Assembly (NCBI GenBank): GCA_025362035.1
Contig: JANYIN010000145.1
Location: 1-57,697 of the forward strand
Direction of reading: 5' to 3'
DNA from: Gemmatimonadaceae bacterium
GTDB taxonomy: Bacteria; Gemmatimonadota; Gemmatimonadetes; Gemmatimonadales; Gemmatimonadaceae
Length of the DNA: 57,697 nucleotides
The position numbers and the translations under genes are program-made. Shown in pieces: positions 35,334-44,019 of the stretch (the first letter of the stretch is position 1; every line of letters starts with the position of its first letter). Below the pieces are notes generated by a model. The model did no database searches, had not been told where the DNA came from, and saw only the letters and a list, made by a program, of their open reading frames with translations.

Positions 35334-36730
35334 CGAATTACGAAATCAGTGAAGAAGCCCTGACCGTCCCGTTCACAATAAATGCGGACGAGTCCACGTC
35401 CCGCATAGTAATCGAGCGCGCGCGATGCGTCCTCTGCCGACGTGATCGGCGTCCGGTTGATCTGCAGGATGACGTCGCCGGCCTGAATGTTCAGCTCCGG
35501 CGAGATGCGGTCGGTGGCGCGGTACACCAGCGCGCCGTGCTCCGACCGAATGCCCCGTTCGGCGCGAATGGCCGGTGTGAGAGTCACCAGCTCCAGATCC
35601 CGGAGGACCTGGACCTTCTGCGCACTCACCTCGGGCAGGTCCGCGATGGCGACCGTGAGGGGCAGGGTCGCCGCGCCCCGCCGCAGCACGAGCGGCACGT
35701 CGTCACCCACACGGAGGTCCAGGAGCGCCGCCTCCCAATCGAAGCGGTTGTGGATGATCCGCGCATTTGATCGAACGATCACGTCGCCCACCTGGATGCC
35801 GCTTCGCTCGGCCGGCGACCCGGGCGTCACCGCCGCCACGCGTGCGCCGCGCGCGATGAGATCACGCGGATTGTCGGTTTTCGGCTGATCGAGCCGAACG
35901 CCGATCCATGGACGGCGCACGCGGCCGTGGGTGACCAGATCGTCCGCCACCCTCCGCGCCCGGTTGATGGGAATGGCGAATCCGATGCCGATGGACCCGC
36001 CGCTGGTGGAGTAGATGGAAGAGTTCACGCCGACGACCTCGCCGTCCGCGTTCACGAGCGGTCCACCCGAATTGCCCGGATTGATGGACGCGTCCGTCTG
36101 GATCATATCGAAGTACGCCGATGCGCCCTCGCCGCGGGCCACGAGATTGCGCCCCACGCCGCTGATCACGCCGGCGGTGACGCTGGGCTCCGAGTTGCCC
36201 AGCATGAAGCCGTACGGATTGCCGATCGCGATGGCCCACTCGCCCACGAGGAGATGGTCGGAATCGCCCAGCGGCGCCACAGGAAGATTCGTGGCTGACA
36301 CCTTCAGCACGGCCAGGTCGTTGGTTTCATCGGTGCCGATCTGCTTTGCCGGATACGTGGTGCCGTCGCGGAGCATCACGGAGATGGTCGTGGCGCCGGC
36401 TACCACGTGCGCGTTGGTGACGATGAGACCGTCGCCGCGAATGATGAACCCCGTGCCAAGGCCTGCAGAGGTTTGCGTACCCGACCGCGCGCCGCCGAAG
36501 AAGGATTCGAAGGGATCGACCTGGACGCGCTGCACCACTTCCGTCTGCACGGTGACCACGGACGGCGCGACGCGGGCGACCGCCTCGGTGAGCGCTGTTC
36601 GTCTCGATGCGGCGACGGTCACCCCCCGCGGCGCGGCGGGGGGATGCGTGACCTGCGCCGACGAGTCGCGCGGCGTGCCGGAGCAGGCGAGCAGCCCGGA
36701 CACCAACAGGGCGAGTACACTGGTGCGCAT
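35330..36730 (-). CDS. HtrA/DegP-like trypsin-fold protease, predicted lipoprotein
   Basis: A 466-residue S1C protease. The signal peptide ends in a lipobox LLAC with Cys16, so it is probably anchored in a membrane facing the periplasm. The catalytic triad is visible: His108 in TNAHVV, Asp138 in TNDLAVL and Ser221 in GNSGGPL. Two PDZ domains follow (around 265-355, IGVRL...GSPAERSGIQVGDVI, and 380-460, LNIQAGDVILQINRTPI). It should degrade or hold misfolded envelope proteins. ATG 36730 is preferred because it gives the cleanest lipoprotein signal and overlaps the upstream stop (TGATG); ATG 36745 is in frame. Confidence 0.92.
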   Translation of the reverse strand: MRTSVLALLVSGLLACSGTPRDSSAQVTHPPAAPRGVTVAASRRTALTEAVARVAPSVVTVQTEVVQRVQVDPFESFFGGARSGTQTSAGLGTGFIIRGDGLIVTNAHVVAGATTISVMLRDGTTYPAKQIGTDETNDLAVLKVSATNLPVAPLGDSDHLLVGEWAIAIGNPYGFMLGNSEPSVTAGVISGVGRNLVARGEGASAYFDMIQTDASINPGNSGGPLVNADGEVVGVNSSIYSTSGGSIGIGFAIPINRARRVADDLVTHGRVRRPWIGVRLDQPKTDNPRDLIARGARVAAVTPGSPAERSGIQVGDVIVRSNARIIHNRFDWEAALLDLRVGDDVPLVLRRGAATLPLTVAIADLPEVSAQKVQVLRDLELVTLTPAIRAERGIRSEHGALVYRATDRISPELNIQAGDVILQINRTPITSAEDASRALDYYAGRGLVRIYCERDGQGFFTDFVIR

Positions 36731-37392
36731 CAGACAGTGGGCCATGATCGGCGAAGATGCGCGACGTCGCCCAGGAACTGATCGACGCCGCGGTCAGTGA
36801 GAGGATGAACCAGCAGGGATCGGCAGCGGTCAATCGCCAATGCCGCGATGTCGGCGCCGGCAACGCCGCACGCGCCGAACTGCGATGGGGACTGCGGGTT
36901 GGCGGCGAGGACGTCGCACTCGGCATCGCATGCGTCGAACGCCGCGCGAATCTCACGAATGACGCCGACGCCATCCTGGCCGCACGCGTCCAGCTGATCG
37001 ACGAACACGACCACCGCGCTCGCTCCGGCGCGAACGGCCAGTAAGGCCTGCGCCGGATTGAACACGAGGGTGCTGGCGACCCGGATGCCCTCGGCGTGCA
37101 GGCGGCGCATCGCGCCCAGCGTGTCCTCGACCAGCGGCAGCTGCACGACGATCTGGTCGGATATCTTGGCGAGTTCGCGTCCGTCGCGGTAGGAGCCGGC
37201 CGCGTCCACCGATTGCGTGCACGCGAAGATCGGCCGTTGTACCAGCCGGCAGAGTTCCGCGAGGTGTGCCCTTGCGTCCCCGTCCGACGCATCAGCCAGG
37301 AGCCGAGGCGACGTGAGCACGCCGTCGAGCATCCCGTGCGCGGCGCCCCACGCCACGTCGTCCGCGTTGGCCGTTGCCAGAAAAATCTTCAT
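36730..37392 (-). CDS. Transaldolase-like protein lacking catalytic residues
   Basis: A 220-residue protein that clearly belongs to the small transaldolase/fructose-6-phosphate aldolase family in length and pattern (MKIFLATANADDV, LDGVLTSPRLL, GIRVASTLVFNPAQALLAVRAGA). The key residues differ, however. The family's Asp6 is Ala, Thr26 is Leu, Asn28 is Ser, and the Schiff-base Lys (KIP context) is Gln84 in VVQLP. Without the Lys the aldol chemistry should be impossible. It may be a sugar-phosphate-binding or regulatory paralogue. It overlaps truA by four bases and the protease start by one base. Confidence 0.8.
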   Translation of the reverse strand: MKIFLATANADDVAWGAAHGMLDGVLTSPRLLADASDGDARAHLAELCRLVQRPIFACTQSVDAAGSYRDGRELAKISDQIVVQLPLVEDTLGAMRRLHAEGIRVASTLVFNPAQALLAVRAGASAVVVFVDQLDACGQDGVGVIREIRAAFDACDAECDVLAANPQSPSQFGACGVAGADIAALAIDRCRSLLVHPLTDRGVDQFLGDVAHLRRSWPTV

Positions 37393-38165
37393 ATGGCGTG
37401 CAGATAGAGTTCATCCGGATAGCGCACGCGGTCCAGAAACAGAGCGTGAGCCGGTGCGGGCACAGAGACATCGTCGTTGGTGTCGGCATGGAGCAGGACG
37501 GTGACGTCGTCGAGTGCACGGCGACCAATCGCGACATCCATCACTGTGCCGACCAGAAAGCGTACCATGTGGTGCAAGAAGCGATTTCCCTCGATCTCGA
37601 AGACCAGGCCGCCGTTCCGTTCGCGCCAGGCAGCGTCGAGGATGCGGCACTGATGATTGTCGTGCGACGGTGCGGTGCCGCGAACCGCGAAGGCCCGAAA
37701 GCAGTGTTCGCCTCGAATGAGTGCGGTCGCCGCATCCAGCGCCGCACGGTCGATGTTCTGCGCGGGCGCCCACTCGGTTCCTCGGCGAAACGGCGAGTTC
37801 GCATCTTCGTCGGTCCCCACGTAATAGCTGTACCGGCGCGACGTCGCGCTGTATCTGGCGTGAAACTCTTCTCGCATATCATGAGCCGATGCGACCCAGA
37901 TGTCAGGCGGCAGGACGGCATTGAGCGCGCGGCGCAACGCCTGGGAAGTCCAGCGCTCCGGAACGCGTACGCCAACCGCCTGGCCGCGCGCATGGACCCC
38001 CGCGTCGGTGCGTCCCGACCCCAGCGCCGTCACCGGCGCGGCACAGAGCCGCGCGAGCGCGCGCTCCAAGTCGCCCTGTACGGTGCGCCTGTCGGGCTGC
38101 CGCTGCCATCCGCTGAATCCCGTGCCATCGTAGTGCAACACGAGCTGTAGCGTGCGTGTCGGCAT
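37389..38165 (-). CDS. truA: tRNA pseudouridine(38-40) synthase
   Basis: A 258-residue enzyme that modifies uridines 38-40 in the tRNA anticodon arm. The catalytic Asp is in GSGRTDAGVHARGQ; LQLVLHYDGTGFSGWQRQP opens the protein, and NRFLHHMVRFLVGT and RYPDEL are family segments. The start at 38165 (MPTRTLQL) is chosen because it is the family's N-terminus and lies just after a promoter. The frame is open far upstream, but over the divergent GAF gene. It is the first gene of the 18-kb minus-strand train. Confidence 0.94.
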   Translation of the reverse strand: MPTRTLQLVLHYDGTGFSGWQRQPDRRTVQGDLERALARLCAAPVTALGSGRTDAGVHARGQAVGVRVPERWTSQALRRALNAVLPPDIWVASAHDMREEFHARYSATSRRYSYYVGTDEDANSPFRRGTEWAPAQNIDRAALDAATALIRGEHCFRAFAVRGTAPSHDNHQCRILDAAWRERNGGLVFEIEGNRFLHHMVRFLVGTVMDVAIGRRALDDVTVLLHADTNDDVSVPAPAHALFLDRVRYPDELYLHAI

Positions 38166-38173
38166 CGCATGAA

Positions 38174-38201
38174 AAACTACCCGCACCACAGGGAGTGTCA
38201 A
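38174..38201 (-). promoter_or_regulatory. Sigma-70-type promoter for the truA-pur-pss operon
   Basis: On the minus strand TTGACA (38201-38196) is followed after 16 bases by TAGTTT (38179-38174). Transcription would start near 38167, only a few bases before the truA ATG at 38165. The transcript would thus be leaderless or nearly so, and no Shine-Dalgarno is seen. A second TTGACA on the plus strand at 38231-38236 may be the -35 box for the divergent GAF gene. Confidence 0.5.
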
Positions 38202-38304
38202 GCAATTCGACGGGCACGTTCGACATGCAATTGACATGGGCGGAGCGCGCCCGACACCTTTCCGCTCCGCCGCGTCCCGCGGACGGAGCCCTTCTCCCCG
38301 CCGG

Positions 38305-39606
38305 ATGCCTCCTCGCACGCTCGCCGCGCTCGCCCACGCCCTCAGCGTGGCGCCCGATCTGGATGCGGCCCTCCTCGCCCTGGCGGACGCCGCGGCCGAG
38401 GTCGATCGCTTCGCCCAGATCGCGCTCGTCCGCTTCGACGCGAAACGCGGGATGCTGGTGGACCGTTTGGTGCCCAGCGGCGATGGCGTCACTAGGCAAC
38501 CGCTGGAAACGACGTTCGACCACTTGCCCACCCGCGAACGCATCGCCGTCGCCGCGGGCAGCGGGTTCGTGGACTTCGGTGACCACTCGGACGAGTACGC
38601 ACCGCTGTTCGCGCTCGACAAGCTGCCGGACGTGGGCTGGCTCTCGCTGCGAGGCATCCGCTTCGATGGACAGCTCACCGCGATCATCGTGCTGTATGAG
38701 GCGCGGAAGTTCTTCGGTGCGCGATCATCCGAGCGCATCCTGCCCGCGGTCGCGCTGTTCGACCTGGCATTCGTTCGGTTCGCCGAGCACGAGGCGCGTC
38801 AGGAAGCGGTCGTGACGCTGGAAGACGTGACCCAGCGCGTGCATGCCGAGTACGAAAAGAAGCTCGCGATGCTGGAACTCCAACTGTTCCGCGCGGCGGA
38901 CGCGCAGCCGGGCGCGGATCCGGAGCGCATCGTCGCGCTGGAACGCGAACTGGCGCGAGCGGTGGAGGAGACGCGCCGAGCGACCAAACGCGCGGACGCC
39001 GTCGAGGCAACGGTGGGTGCGGCCGTAGAGCAACTCGAAAAGGCGCACATCGAGCTGCACCGACGCAGCGAGGCGCTGCGCCAGAAGACCAGGACCATGT
39101 ACCTGATCGATCGCGTCCTCACGCTGGACGCGACCACACGGGACCCCAGCGAGATGGTGAACGCCCTGCTCACGCTGGTGGGCGACGACATGGGGGCGCA
39201 ACGCTGCTCGCTGCTCTTGCACTTGCCGGACGAACACACGTTGTATCTGGCGGCGTCGCGAGGGCTGGTTCCGAACGTGCCCACCGGATACCGCATCCAG
39301 TTCGGATCGGGAGTGGCCGGCAAAGTTGCTGCCACTCGGGAGCCGCTGCTCGTGTCCGACGTGAGCGAAGCGAAGAGTCATCCCCTCCTGCACGACGAGT
39401 TCTTCACGACGGGCTCGTTCATCAGCTTTCCGCTCGTGTACCACGACGCGCTGGTGGGCGTCGTCAATCTCAGCAATCGCACTATGCACGGAATTTTCGT
39501 GGAGGAAGACATAGAACGGGTGCGGGGGCTCGGGCTCGTGATGGCACTGGTCGCGACTCAGGCGCGACTCGCGGACCGGCTGCTGGAGTCGCTCGATGTC
39601 GGCTAG
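38305..39606 (+). CDS. Tandem GAF-like protein with central coiled coil
   Basis: About 433 residues, soluble. A divergent GAF-like region (about 1-165) is followed by a long coiled coil (about 180-265, ALERELARAVEETRRATKRAD). A more typical GAF domain comes last (about 275-420; RCSLLLHLPDEHTLYLAASRG, GSGVAGKVAATREPLLVSDV, SFISFPLVYHDALVGVVNLSN). No output domain is attached, so it may act by protein-protein contact. The start at 38305 lies after a possible -35 box at 38231; ATG 38236 is in frame but overlaps that box. Its stop overlaps the trpD start by 11 bp, so the two genes are co-transcribed. Confidence 0.75.
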   Translation: MPPRTLAALAHALSVAPDLDAALLALADAAAEVDRFAQIALVRFDAKRGMLVDRLVPSGDGVTRQPLETTFDHLPTRERIAVAAGSGFVDFGDHSDEYAPLFALDKLPDVGWLSLRGIRFDGQLTAIIVLYEARKFFGARSSERILPAVALFDLAFVRFAEHEARQEAVVTLEDVTQRVHAEYEKKLAMLELQLFRAADAQPGADPERIVALERELARAVEETRRATKRADAVEATVGAAVEQLEKAHIELHRRSEALRQKTRTMYLIDRVLTLDATTRDPSEMVNALLTLVGDDMGAQRCSLLLHLPDEHTLYLAASRGLVPNVPTGYRIQFGSGVAGKVAATREPLLVSDVSEAKSHPLLHDEFFTTGSFISFPLVYHDALVGVVNLSNRTMHGIFVEEDIERVRGLGLVMALVATQARLADRLLESLDVG

Positions 39607-40639
39607 CGCCGCGCCGCCCGTTCAGCATGCCATCCGACTGCTGGCCATGGGCAGCTCGCTGAGCGAACCTGAATCCCGCGCGGCATTTGGTGCGGTGATG
39701 CAAGGGGAGGCGACCCCGGCCCAGGTGTCGGCACTCCTGATGGGACTGCGGGTGAAGGGCGAAACGGCGGACGAAGTGGCGGGCGCCGCCGACGCGCTTC
39801 GGGGCGCAATGGTGCGCCTGCCGGCCACCGACCCGTCAGACCTGGTTGACACATGCGGCACCGGCGGCGGCTCGGTGGCCACGTTCAACATTTCCACCGC
39901 GGCGGCGCTACTGGCGTCCGGCCTGGGCGTCCGGATCGCCAAGCACGGCAACCGATCGTTCACCACCCAATGCGGTAGCGCCGACGTGCTCGAAGCGCTC
40001 GGCGTGCCTATCGAAGTGAGTGTTCAGGTCATGGAGCATGCGCTTCGAGACGCGGGCATCGTGTTCATGTTCGCGCCGCTCATGCATCCCGCCATGCGGC
40101 ACGTCGGCCCGGTGCGGCGGGAGTTGGGGATTCCCACCGTGATGAACATCGTGGGCCCGTTGGCGAACCCGGCGGGGGCCGGGCGGCAGGTGGTGGGGGT
40201 GGGCGACGCGAAGCGCGTTCCATTGATCGCCGGCGCCCTCCGAGCCTTGGGAACCGTTCACGCCCTGGTGGTGCACGGCGAGCCGGGTATGGATGAGATC
40301 TCGCCGCTCGGTCCCACGCACGTAATCGAGATCGTGGACGGTGCGCAACGCGAGTGGACGATCGAGCCCGCGCGCTATGCGTTTCCAGGCGGATCCGCGG
40401 CGGAACTCAAAGGCGGCACGCCCGCGGAAAACGCGTCAGCCGTGATCGCGGTGCTGGCCGGCTCCGCCGCTCCGACCGCGACCGCCGCGGTGATACTCAA
40501 CGCGGCGGCCGCGCTCTACGTGGCCCGCGGTGGACCGTCGGATTTCGGTGAGGCAATTGAAGCCGCTCGCACCGGACTAAACACTGGCGCGGGCCTCCGC
40601 GCCCTGGAAAAGTTGCGAGCGGCGCACACGGCCTCATAG
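39596..40639 (+). CDS. trpD: Anthranilate phosphoribosyltransferase
   Basis: A 347-residue enzyme transferring phosphoribose from PRPP to anthranilate. The PRPP loop is DTCGTGGGSVATFNIST; KHGNRSFTTQCGSADVLEALG and HPAMRHVGPVRRELG are family motifs. It overlaps the GAF gene and ends 10 bp before the convergent lexA gene. It is separated from the other trp genes by lexA, and no trpE or trpG is present in the window. Confidence 0.95.
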   Translation: MSASAAPPVQHAIRLLAMGSSLSEPESRAAFGAVMQGEATPAQVSALLMGLRVKGETADEVAGAADALRGAMVRLPATDPSDLVDTCGTGGGSVATFNISTAAALLASGLGVRIAKHGNRSFTTQCGSADVLEALGVPIEVSVQVMEHALRDAGIVFMFAPLMHPAMRHVGPVRRELGIPTVMNIVGPLANPAGAGRQVVGVGDAKRVPLIAGALRALGTVHALVVHGEPGMDEISPLGPTHVIEIVDGAQREWTIEPARYAFPGGSAAELKGGTPAENASAVIAVLAGSAAPTATAAVILNAAAALYVARGGPSDFGEAIEAARTGLNTGAGLRALEKLRAAHTAS

Positions 40640-40649
40640 CGGTTGGCTG

Positions 40650-41258
40650 TTAGTAGCGCCGCATAACACCGACGACGATTCCCTGAATGGTGATGTCGTT
40701 CTCGTGCACGTACAACGGCGCCATCGCCTCGTTGGCCGGCTGCAGGCGGATCCGTCCGTCCTTTTCCCGGTAGAATTTCTTGACGGTGGCCGAGTTGCCG
40801 TGGAGGAGGGCGATCACCATCTCGCCGTTGTCCGCCCGCTGCCGCTCGTTCACGACGACGAAATCCCCGTCGCGGATCTGCTCCTCGATCATGGAGTTTC
40901 CGCGGACGCGAAGGACGTAGTGGTTGCCGCCCCGCTGGATGAAGGAATCCGGCACGGCGATGGATTCCTGATGCGCGATGGCCTCGATGGGAACACCGGC
41001 CGCGACCGCGCCGAGCAGGGGCAGCTCGATAGCTTTGGGGAACAGCTCGCTCGGCAGGATTTCAATGGCGCGGCTCTCGTTGTACGACCGCTTGATGAAC
41101 CCCTTTCGCTCCAGATTGCTGAGGTGTTCGTGCACCGTGGCGAGCGAACTGTAGCTGAAGTTCTCCGCGATCTCCTCGAAGCTGGGCGCGTAGCCGTTTT
41201 GCTCCGAGTAGATCGTCAGATAGTTTAGAATCTCGCGTTGGCGCTTGGTGAGCGGCAT
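40650..41258 (-). CDS. lexA: LexA SOS repressor
   Basis: A 202-residue repressor-protease. The winged-helix domain starts MPLTKRQREILNYL. The autocleavage site is Ala87-Gly88 in LLGAVAAGVP, and the catalytic dyad is Ser122 (RGNSMIEEQI) and Lys160 (NSATVKKFY). RecA-stimulated self-cleavage should lift repression after DNA damage. ATG 41258 follows AGGAG. The gene is convergent to trpD and divergent from trpC, so it splits the trp cluster. A perfect inverted repeat lies about 46 bp upstream. Confidence 0.95.
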   Translation of the reverse strand: MPLTKRQREILNYLTIYSEQNGYAPSFEEIAENFSYSSLATVHEHLSNLERKGFIKRSYNESRAIEILPSELFPKAIELPLLGAVAAGVPIEAIAHQESIAVPDSFIQRGGNHYVLRVRGNSMIEEQIRDGDFVVVNERQRADNGEMVIALLHGNSATVKKFYREKDGRIRLQPANEAMAPLYVHENDITIQGIVVGVMRRY

Positions 41259-41303
41259 GGCGGCTCCTGCGGGTGAATGGCACCAGCGTGAAAGCGGGCA
41301 GCA

Positions 41304-41319
41304 GTTCGGCTGCCCGAAC
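41304..41319. promoter_or_regulatory. Candidate LexA operator
   Basis: GTTCGGCTGCCCGAAC is a perfect 6-bp inverted repeat (GTTCGG/CCGAAC) with a 4-base spacer. It lies in the 95-bp region between the divergent lexA and trpC starts, the expected place for an autoregulatory site. The half-site GTTC/GAAC recalls LexA boxes of several phyla. Further CCGAA copies at 41325, 41338 and 41349 lie 11, 13 and 11 bp apart towards trpC. No regulator binding can be proven from sequence alone. Confidence 0.55.
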
Positions 41320-41353
41320 AACTCCCGAATAGAGTAGCCGAATAAGCCCCGAA

Positions 41354-42172
41354 GTGCAAGCATCTCGCTGGAGCCCCGCGACGGGGACGTTGGGGGCGAT
41401 CACCGCTGAGGCCGAAGGGCGCGCTGCCGCCCTTCAATCTCGTCGGCTCGAATTGGAGCGGCTGTCCCACGCGGCCCCGCCAGGCCCGTCCCTGCGCGCT
41501 GCTCTGAGCGGCCACACCGTCTCGGTCATCGCCGAGGTGAAGCGTCGGTCTCCATCCAAGGGCGTCATCGCCGAAACGCTCGACGCCGTCGCCCAGGCAA
41601 CGGCGTATGCCGCCGGTGGCGCGGCCGCGGTGAGCGTGCTGACCGAGCCGGCGCATTTCGGCGGCTCGGTGGACGACTTGATCGCTGTTCATGGCCTCGT
41701 AGCACTGCCGACGCTCAAGAAGGACTTCCACGTTTCGGACCTTCAGCTCTTGGAAGCCCGGGCGCTGGGCGCCTCCGCCGCGCTGCTCATCGCGCGCGCC
41801 ATCGATCCGGACCAGCTCATTCACTTGATGCGCGTGGGCCGCGAACTGGATCTCGAGTTGTTGGTGGAAGTGCGCGACGAGGACGAACTGGAGCGGGCGC
41901 TTGCAGCGGGTGCGACGATGATCGGCGTGAACAATCGCAATCTGGAAACGCTGGAAATCGATCCGGCGACGTGCGACCGTGTGATTCCGCTCATTCCTTC
42001 GCACGTGATCGCCGTGGCGGAGAGTGGCGTGCGCACGCGCGACGACGTGGAACGGTACGCCGCCATTGGAGCGGACGCGGTGCTCGTTGGCTCCAGCCTG
42101 TCAGCGTCCGCGGACCCGGTCGCCGCTACGCGCGCCATTGCTGGCGTGGCACGGAGGAACCGTGGCCGTTGA
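41354..42172 (+). CDS. trpC: Indole-3-glycerol phosphate synthase
   Basis: A ~272-residue TIM-barrel enzyme converting CdRP to indole-3-glycerol phosphate. VIAEVKRRSPSKG contains the catalytic Lys, LPTLKKDFHVSDLQL the second Lys, and ESGVRTRDDV and GADAVLVGSSL the phosphate site. The start is taken as GTG 41354, which leaves about 12 residues before the family's conserved N-terminal helix; no clear ribosome-binding site precedes it. It begins inside the lexA-trpC divergent region, directly after the CCGAA repeats. It overlaps trpF by 11 bp. Confidence 0.92.
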   Translation: MQASRWSPATGTLGAITAEAEGRAAALQSRRLELERLSHAAPPGPSLRAALSGHTVSVIAEVKRRSPSKGVIAETLDAVAQATAYAAGGAAAVSVLTEPAHFGGSVDDLIAVHGLVALPTLKKDFHVSDLQLLEARALGASAALLIARAIDPDQLIHLMRVGRELDLELLVEVRDEDELERALAAGATMIGVNNRNLETLEIDPATCDRVIPLIPSHVIAVAESGVRTRDDVERYAAIGADAVLVGSSLSASADPVAATRAIAGVARRNRGR

Positions 42173-42809
42173 AGTGAAGATCTGCGGGCTCACCCGCTCG
42201 GGCGACGCGGAATTTGCGGATGCCGCTGGCGCGTCGTACCTCGGCGTGATCTTCGCGGGCGGCCCCCGCCAGCGGGCGCCCGAAGCGGCGCGCGCGACGC
42301 TGGCCGGACGACGCGCCCGCAAGGTGGGCGTGTTCGGGGCACAGCGCGAGGACGAGATCGCGTCGATTGCTCAACTGGTGGGGCTGGATGTCGTGCAGCT
42401 GCACGGGGACTGTGACGTGGCACGCGTCACCGCGGTTCGTGCTGCCACCGGACTGGAAATCTGGAGCGTGGTTCGCACCAGCAGTGGAATCCTGCCCGAC
42501 GGCACTGAGGAACTTGCGGATGCATCCGACGCGTTGCTCATCGACGCGCTCTCGCCGGATGGTCTGGGCGGAAGCGGCATCGTCGTGCCGTGGCTGCAGT
42601 TGGGCGAGTCGCTCGATGCGATGTCGAAGGGGCATCGCATCATCCTGGCCGGAGGGCTGACGTCCGACAATGTGGCAGAGGCAATCGACTACGTTTCTCC
42701 GATGGTTGTAGACGTTTCGTCCGGGGTGGAATCGGCCCCGGGCATCAAGGATCAACAGCGCATCCGGGCATTCATGGCTGCGGTGCGCGCACGTGGAGCG
42801 GGACAATGA
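42162..42809 (+). CDS. trpF: Phosphoribosylanthranilate isomerase
   Basis: A 215-residue TIM-barrel isomerase for the Amadori step before Trp[16 protein letters not shown] carries the catalytic Cys, VVQLHGDCD the central strand, and [10 protein letters not shown] and [14 protein letters not shown] the catalytic Asp and phosphate site. GTG 42162 has a good GGAGG five bases upstream, which decides the start. The stop overlaps the trpB ATG (ATGA). Confidence 0.94.
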   Translation: MAVEVKICGLTRSGDAEFADAAGASYLGVIFAGGPRQRAPEAARATLAGRRARKVGVFGAQREDEIASIAQLVGLDVVQLHGDCDVARVTAVRAATGLEIWSVVRTSSGILPDGTEELADASDALLIDALSPDGLGGSGIVVPWLQLGESLDAMSKGHRIILAGGLTSDNVAEAIDYVSPMVVDVSSGVESAPGIKDQQRIRAFMAAVRARGAGQ

Positions 42810-43996
42810 GTGTGTCGGTGCATCCGTCGGATCGTTTTGGCGTCTTTGGCGGCAAGTACGTGCCCGAAACGCTCATTCCCGCCCTCGACGAGCTCGAGTC
42901 GGCCTACGCCGCGGCGCAGAACGACCCGTCGTTTCGCGCCGAGCTGTCGGAGATGTTGTCCACCTACGTGGGACGTCCGTCGCCGTTGAGCGAAGCACCG
43001 CGGTTCTCCGAGCGTATCGGCGCGCGCGTACTGCTCAAGCGGGAGGACCTCAACCACACCGGGGCCCACAAGATCAACAACACCGTGGGCCAGGTGCTGC
43101 TCGCTCGACGGATGGGGAAGCCGCGCATCATCGCCGAAACCGGCGCGGGCCAGCACGGTGTCGCCACGGCAACCGTCTGCGCCCGCTACGGCCTGGAGTG
43201 CGTCGTCTACATGGGCGAGGAAGACATGCGGCGCCAGTCGCTGAACGTTTTCCGCATGCGGCTGATGGGCGCGACCGTGGTGCCGGTGCTGAGCGGTACC
43301 CGGACGCTCAAGGATGCCACGAGCGAAGCCATTCGGGACTGGGTCACCAATGTGAACGACACGCACTACATCATCGGTTCCGTGGTCGGGCCGGCGCCGT
43401 ATCCGCGCATGGTGCGGGATTTCCAATCGATCATCGGCGTCGAGGCGCGCGCGCAGGTACTCGAGCGCGTGGGCAGGTTGCCGTCGAGCGTCGTCGCGTG
43501 CGTGGGAGGCGGGTCGAACGCGATGGGCATCTTCCATCCGTTCATTCCCGATGTCGAGGTCGAGCTCGTGGGCGTCGAAGCCGCCGGCGAGGGACTCGAT
43601 ACCGAACGCCACAGCGCGTCACTGACGAAAGGAACGCCGGGCGTGCTGCATGGTGCGCTCAGCTACCTGCTGCAGGACGAGTCGGGCCAGGTGCATCCCG
43701 CGCACTCGGTGTCCGCCGGCCTCGACTATCCCGGTGTAGGACCGGAGCATTCGTTTCTGAAAGATGCCGGTCGCGCCACCTACGTCTCTGTACAGGACGA
43801 CGAAGCGATGGAGGGCTTTCGGATGCTCAGCCGTCTTGAAGGCATCATCCCCGCGTTGGAATCGGCGCACGCCGTGGCGTGGATGTCGCATGAGTGCGCG
43901 CGGTGGACGGCCGACGATATTGTCCTGCTGTGCGTAAGCGGGCGGGGAGACAAGGACGTGGCGCAGGTGATGGAATTGGGTATCTTGGACGTGTGA
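42806..43996 (+). CDS. trpB: Tryptophan synthase beta chain
   Basis: A 396-residue PLP enzyme that condenses indole and serine. The Schiff-base Lys is in [26 protein letters not shown] and [13 protein letters not shown] bind the cofactor phosphate, and [10 protein letters not shown] ends the protein. The sequence and length are typical of the TrpB1 type that pairs with TrpA. Its partner gene trpA lies 3.2 kb downstream, beyond a HEAT-repeat gene and an HD-GYP gene. Confidence 0.96.
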   Translation: MSVSVHPSDRFGVFGGKYVPETLIPALDELESAYAAAQNDPSFRAELSEMLSTYVGRPSPLSEAPRFSERIGARVLLKREDLNHTGAHKINNTVGQVLLARRMGKPRIIAETGAGQHGVATATVCARYGLECVVYMGEEDMRRQSLNVFRMRLMGATVVPVLSGTRTLKDATSEAIRDWVTNVNDTHYIIGSVVGPAPYPRMVRDFQSIIGVEARAQVLERVGRLPSSVVACVGGGSNAMGIFHPFIPDVEVELVGVEAAGEGLDTERHSASLTKGTPGVLHGALSYLLQDESGQVHPAHSVSAGLDYPGVGPEHSFLKDAGRATYVSVQDDEAMEGFRMLSRLEGIIPALESAHAVAWMSHECARWTADDIVLLCVSGRGDKDVAQVMELGILDV

Positions 43997-44019
43997 TCAC
44001 CCCGCCGCGCCAAAGTACG

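Noticed and set aside
38236..38304. Upstream ATG at 38236 as the start of the GAF gene
   Set aside because: It overlaps a TTGACA that may be the promoter's -35 box, and the added residues are Arg/Ser/Pro-rich and not domain-like; 38305 is preferred, with doubt.
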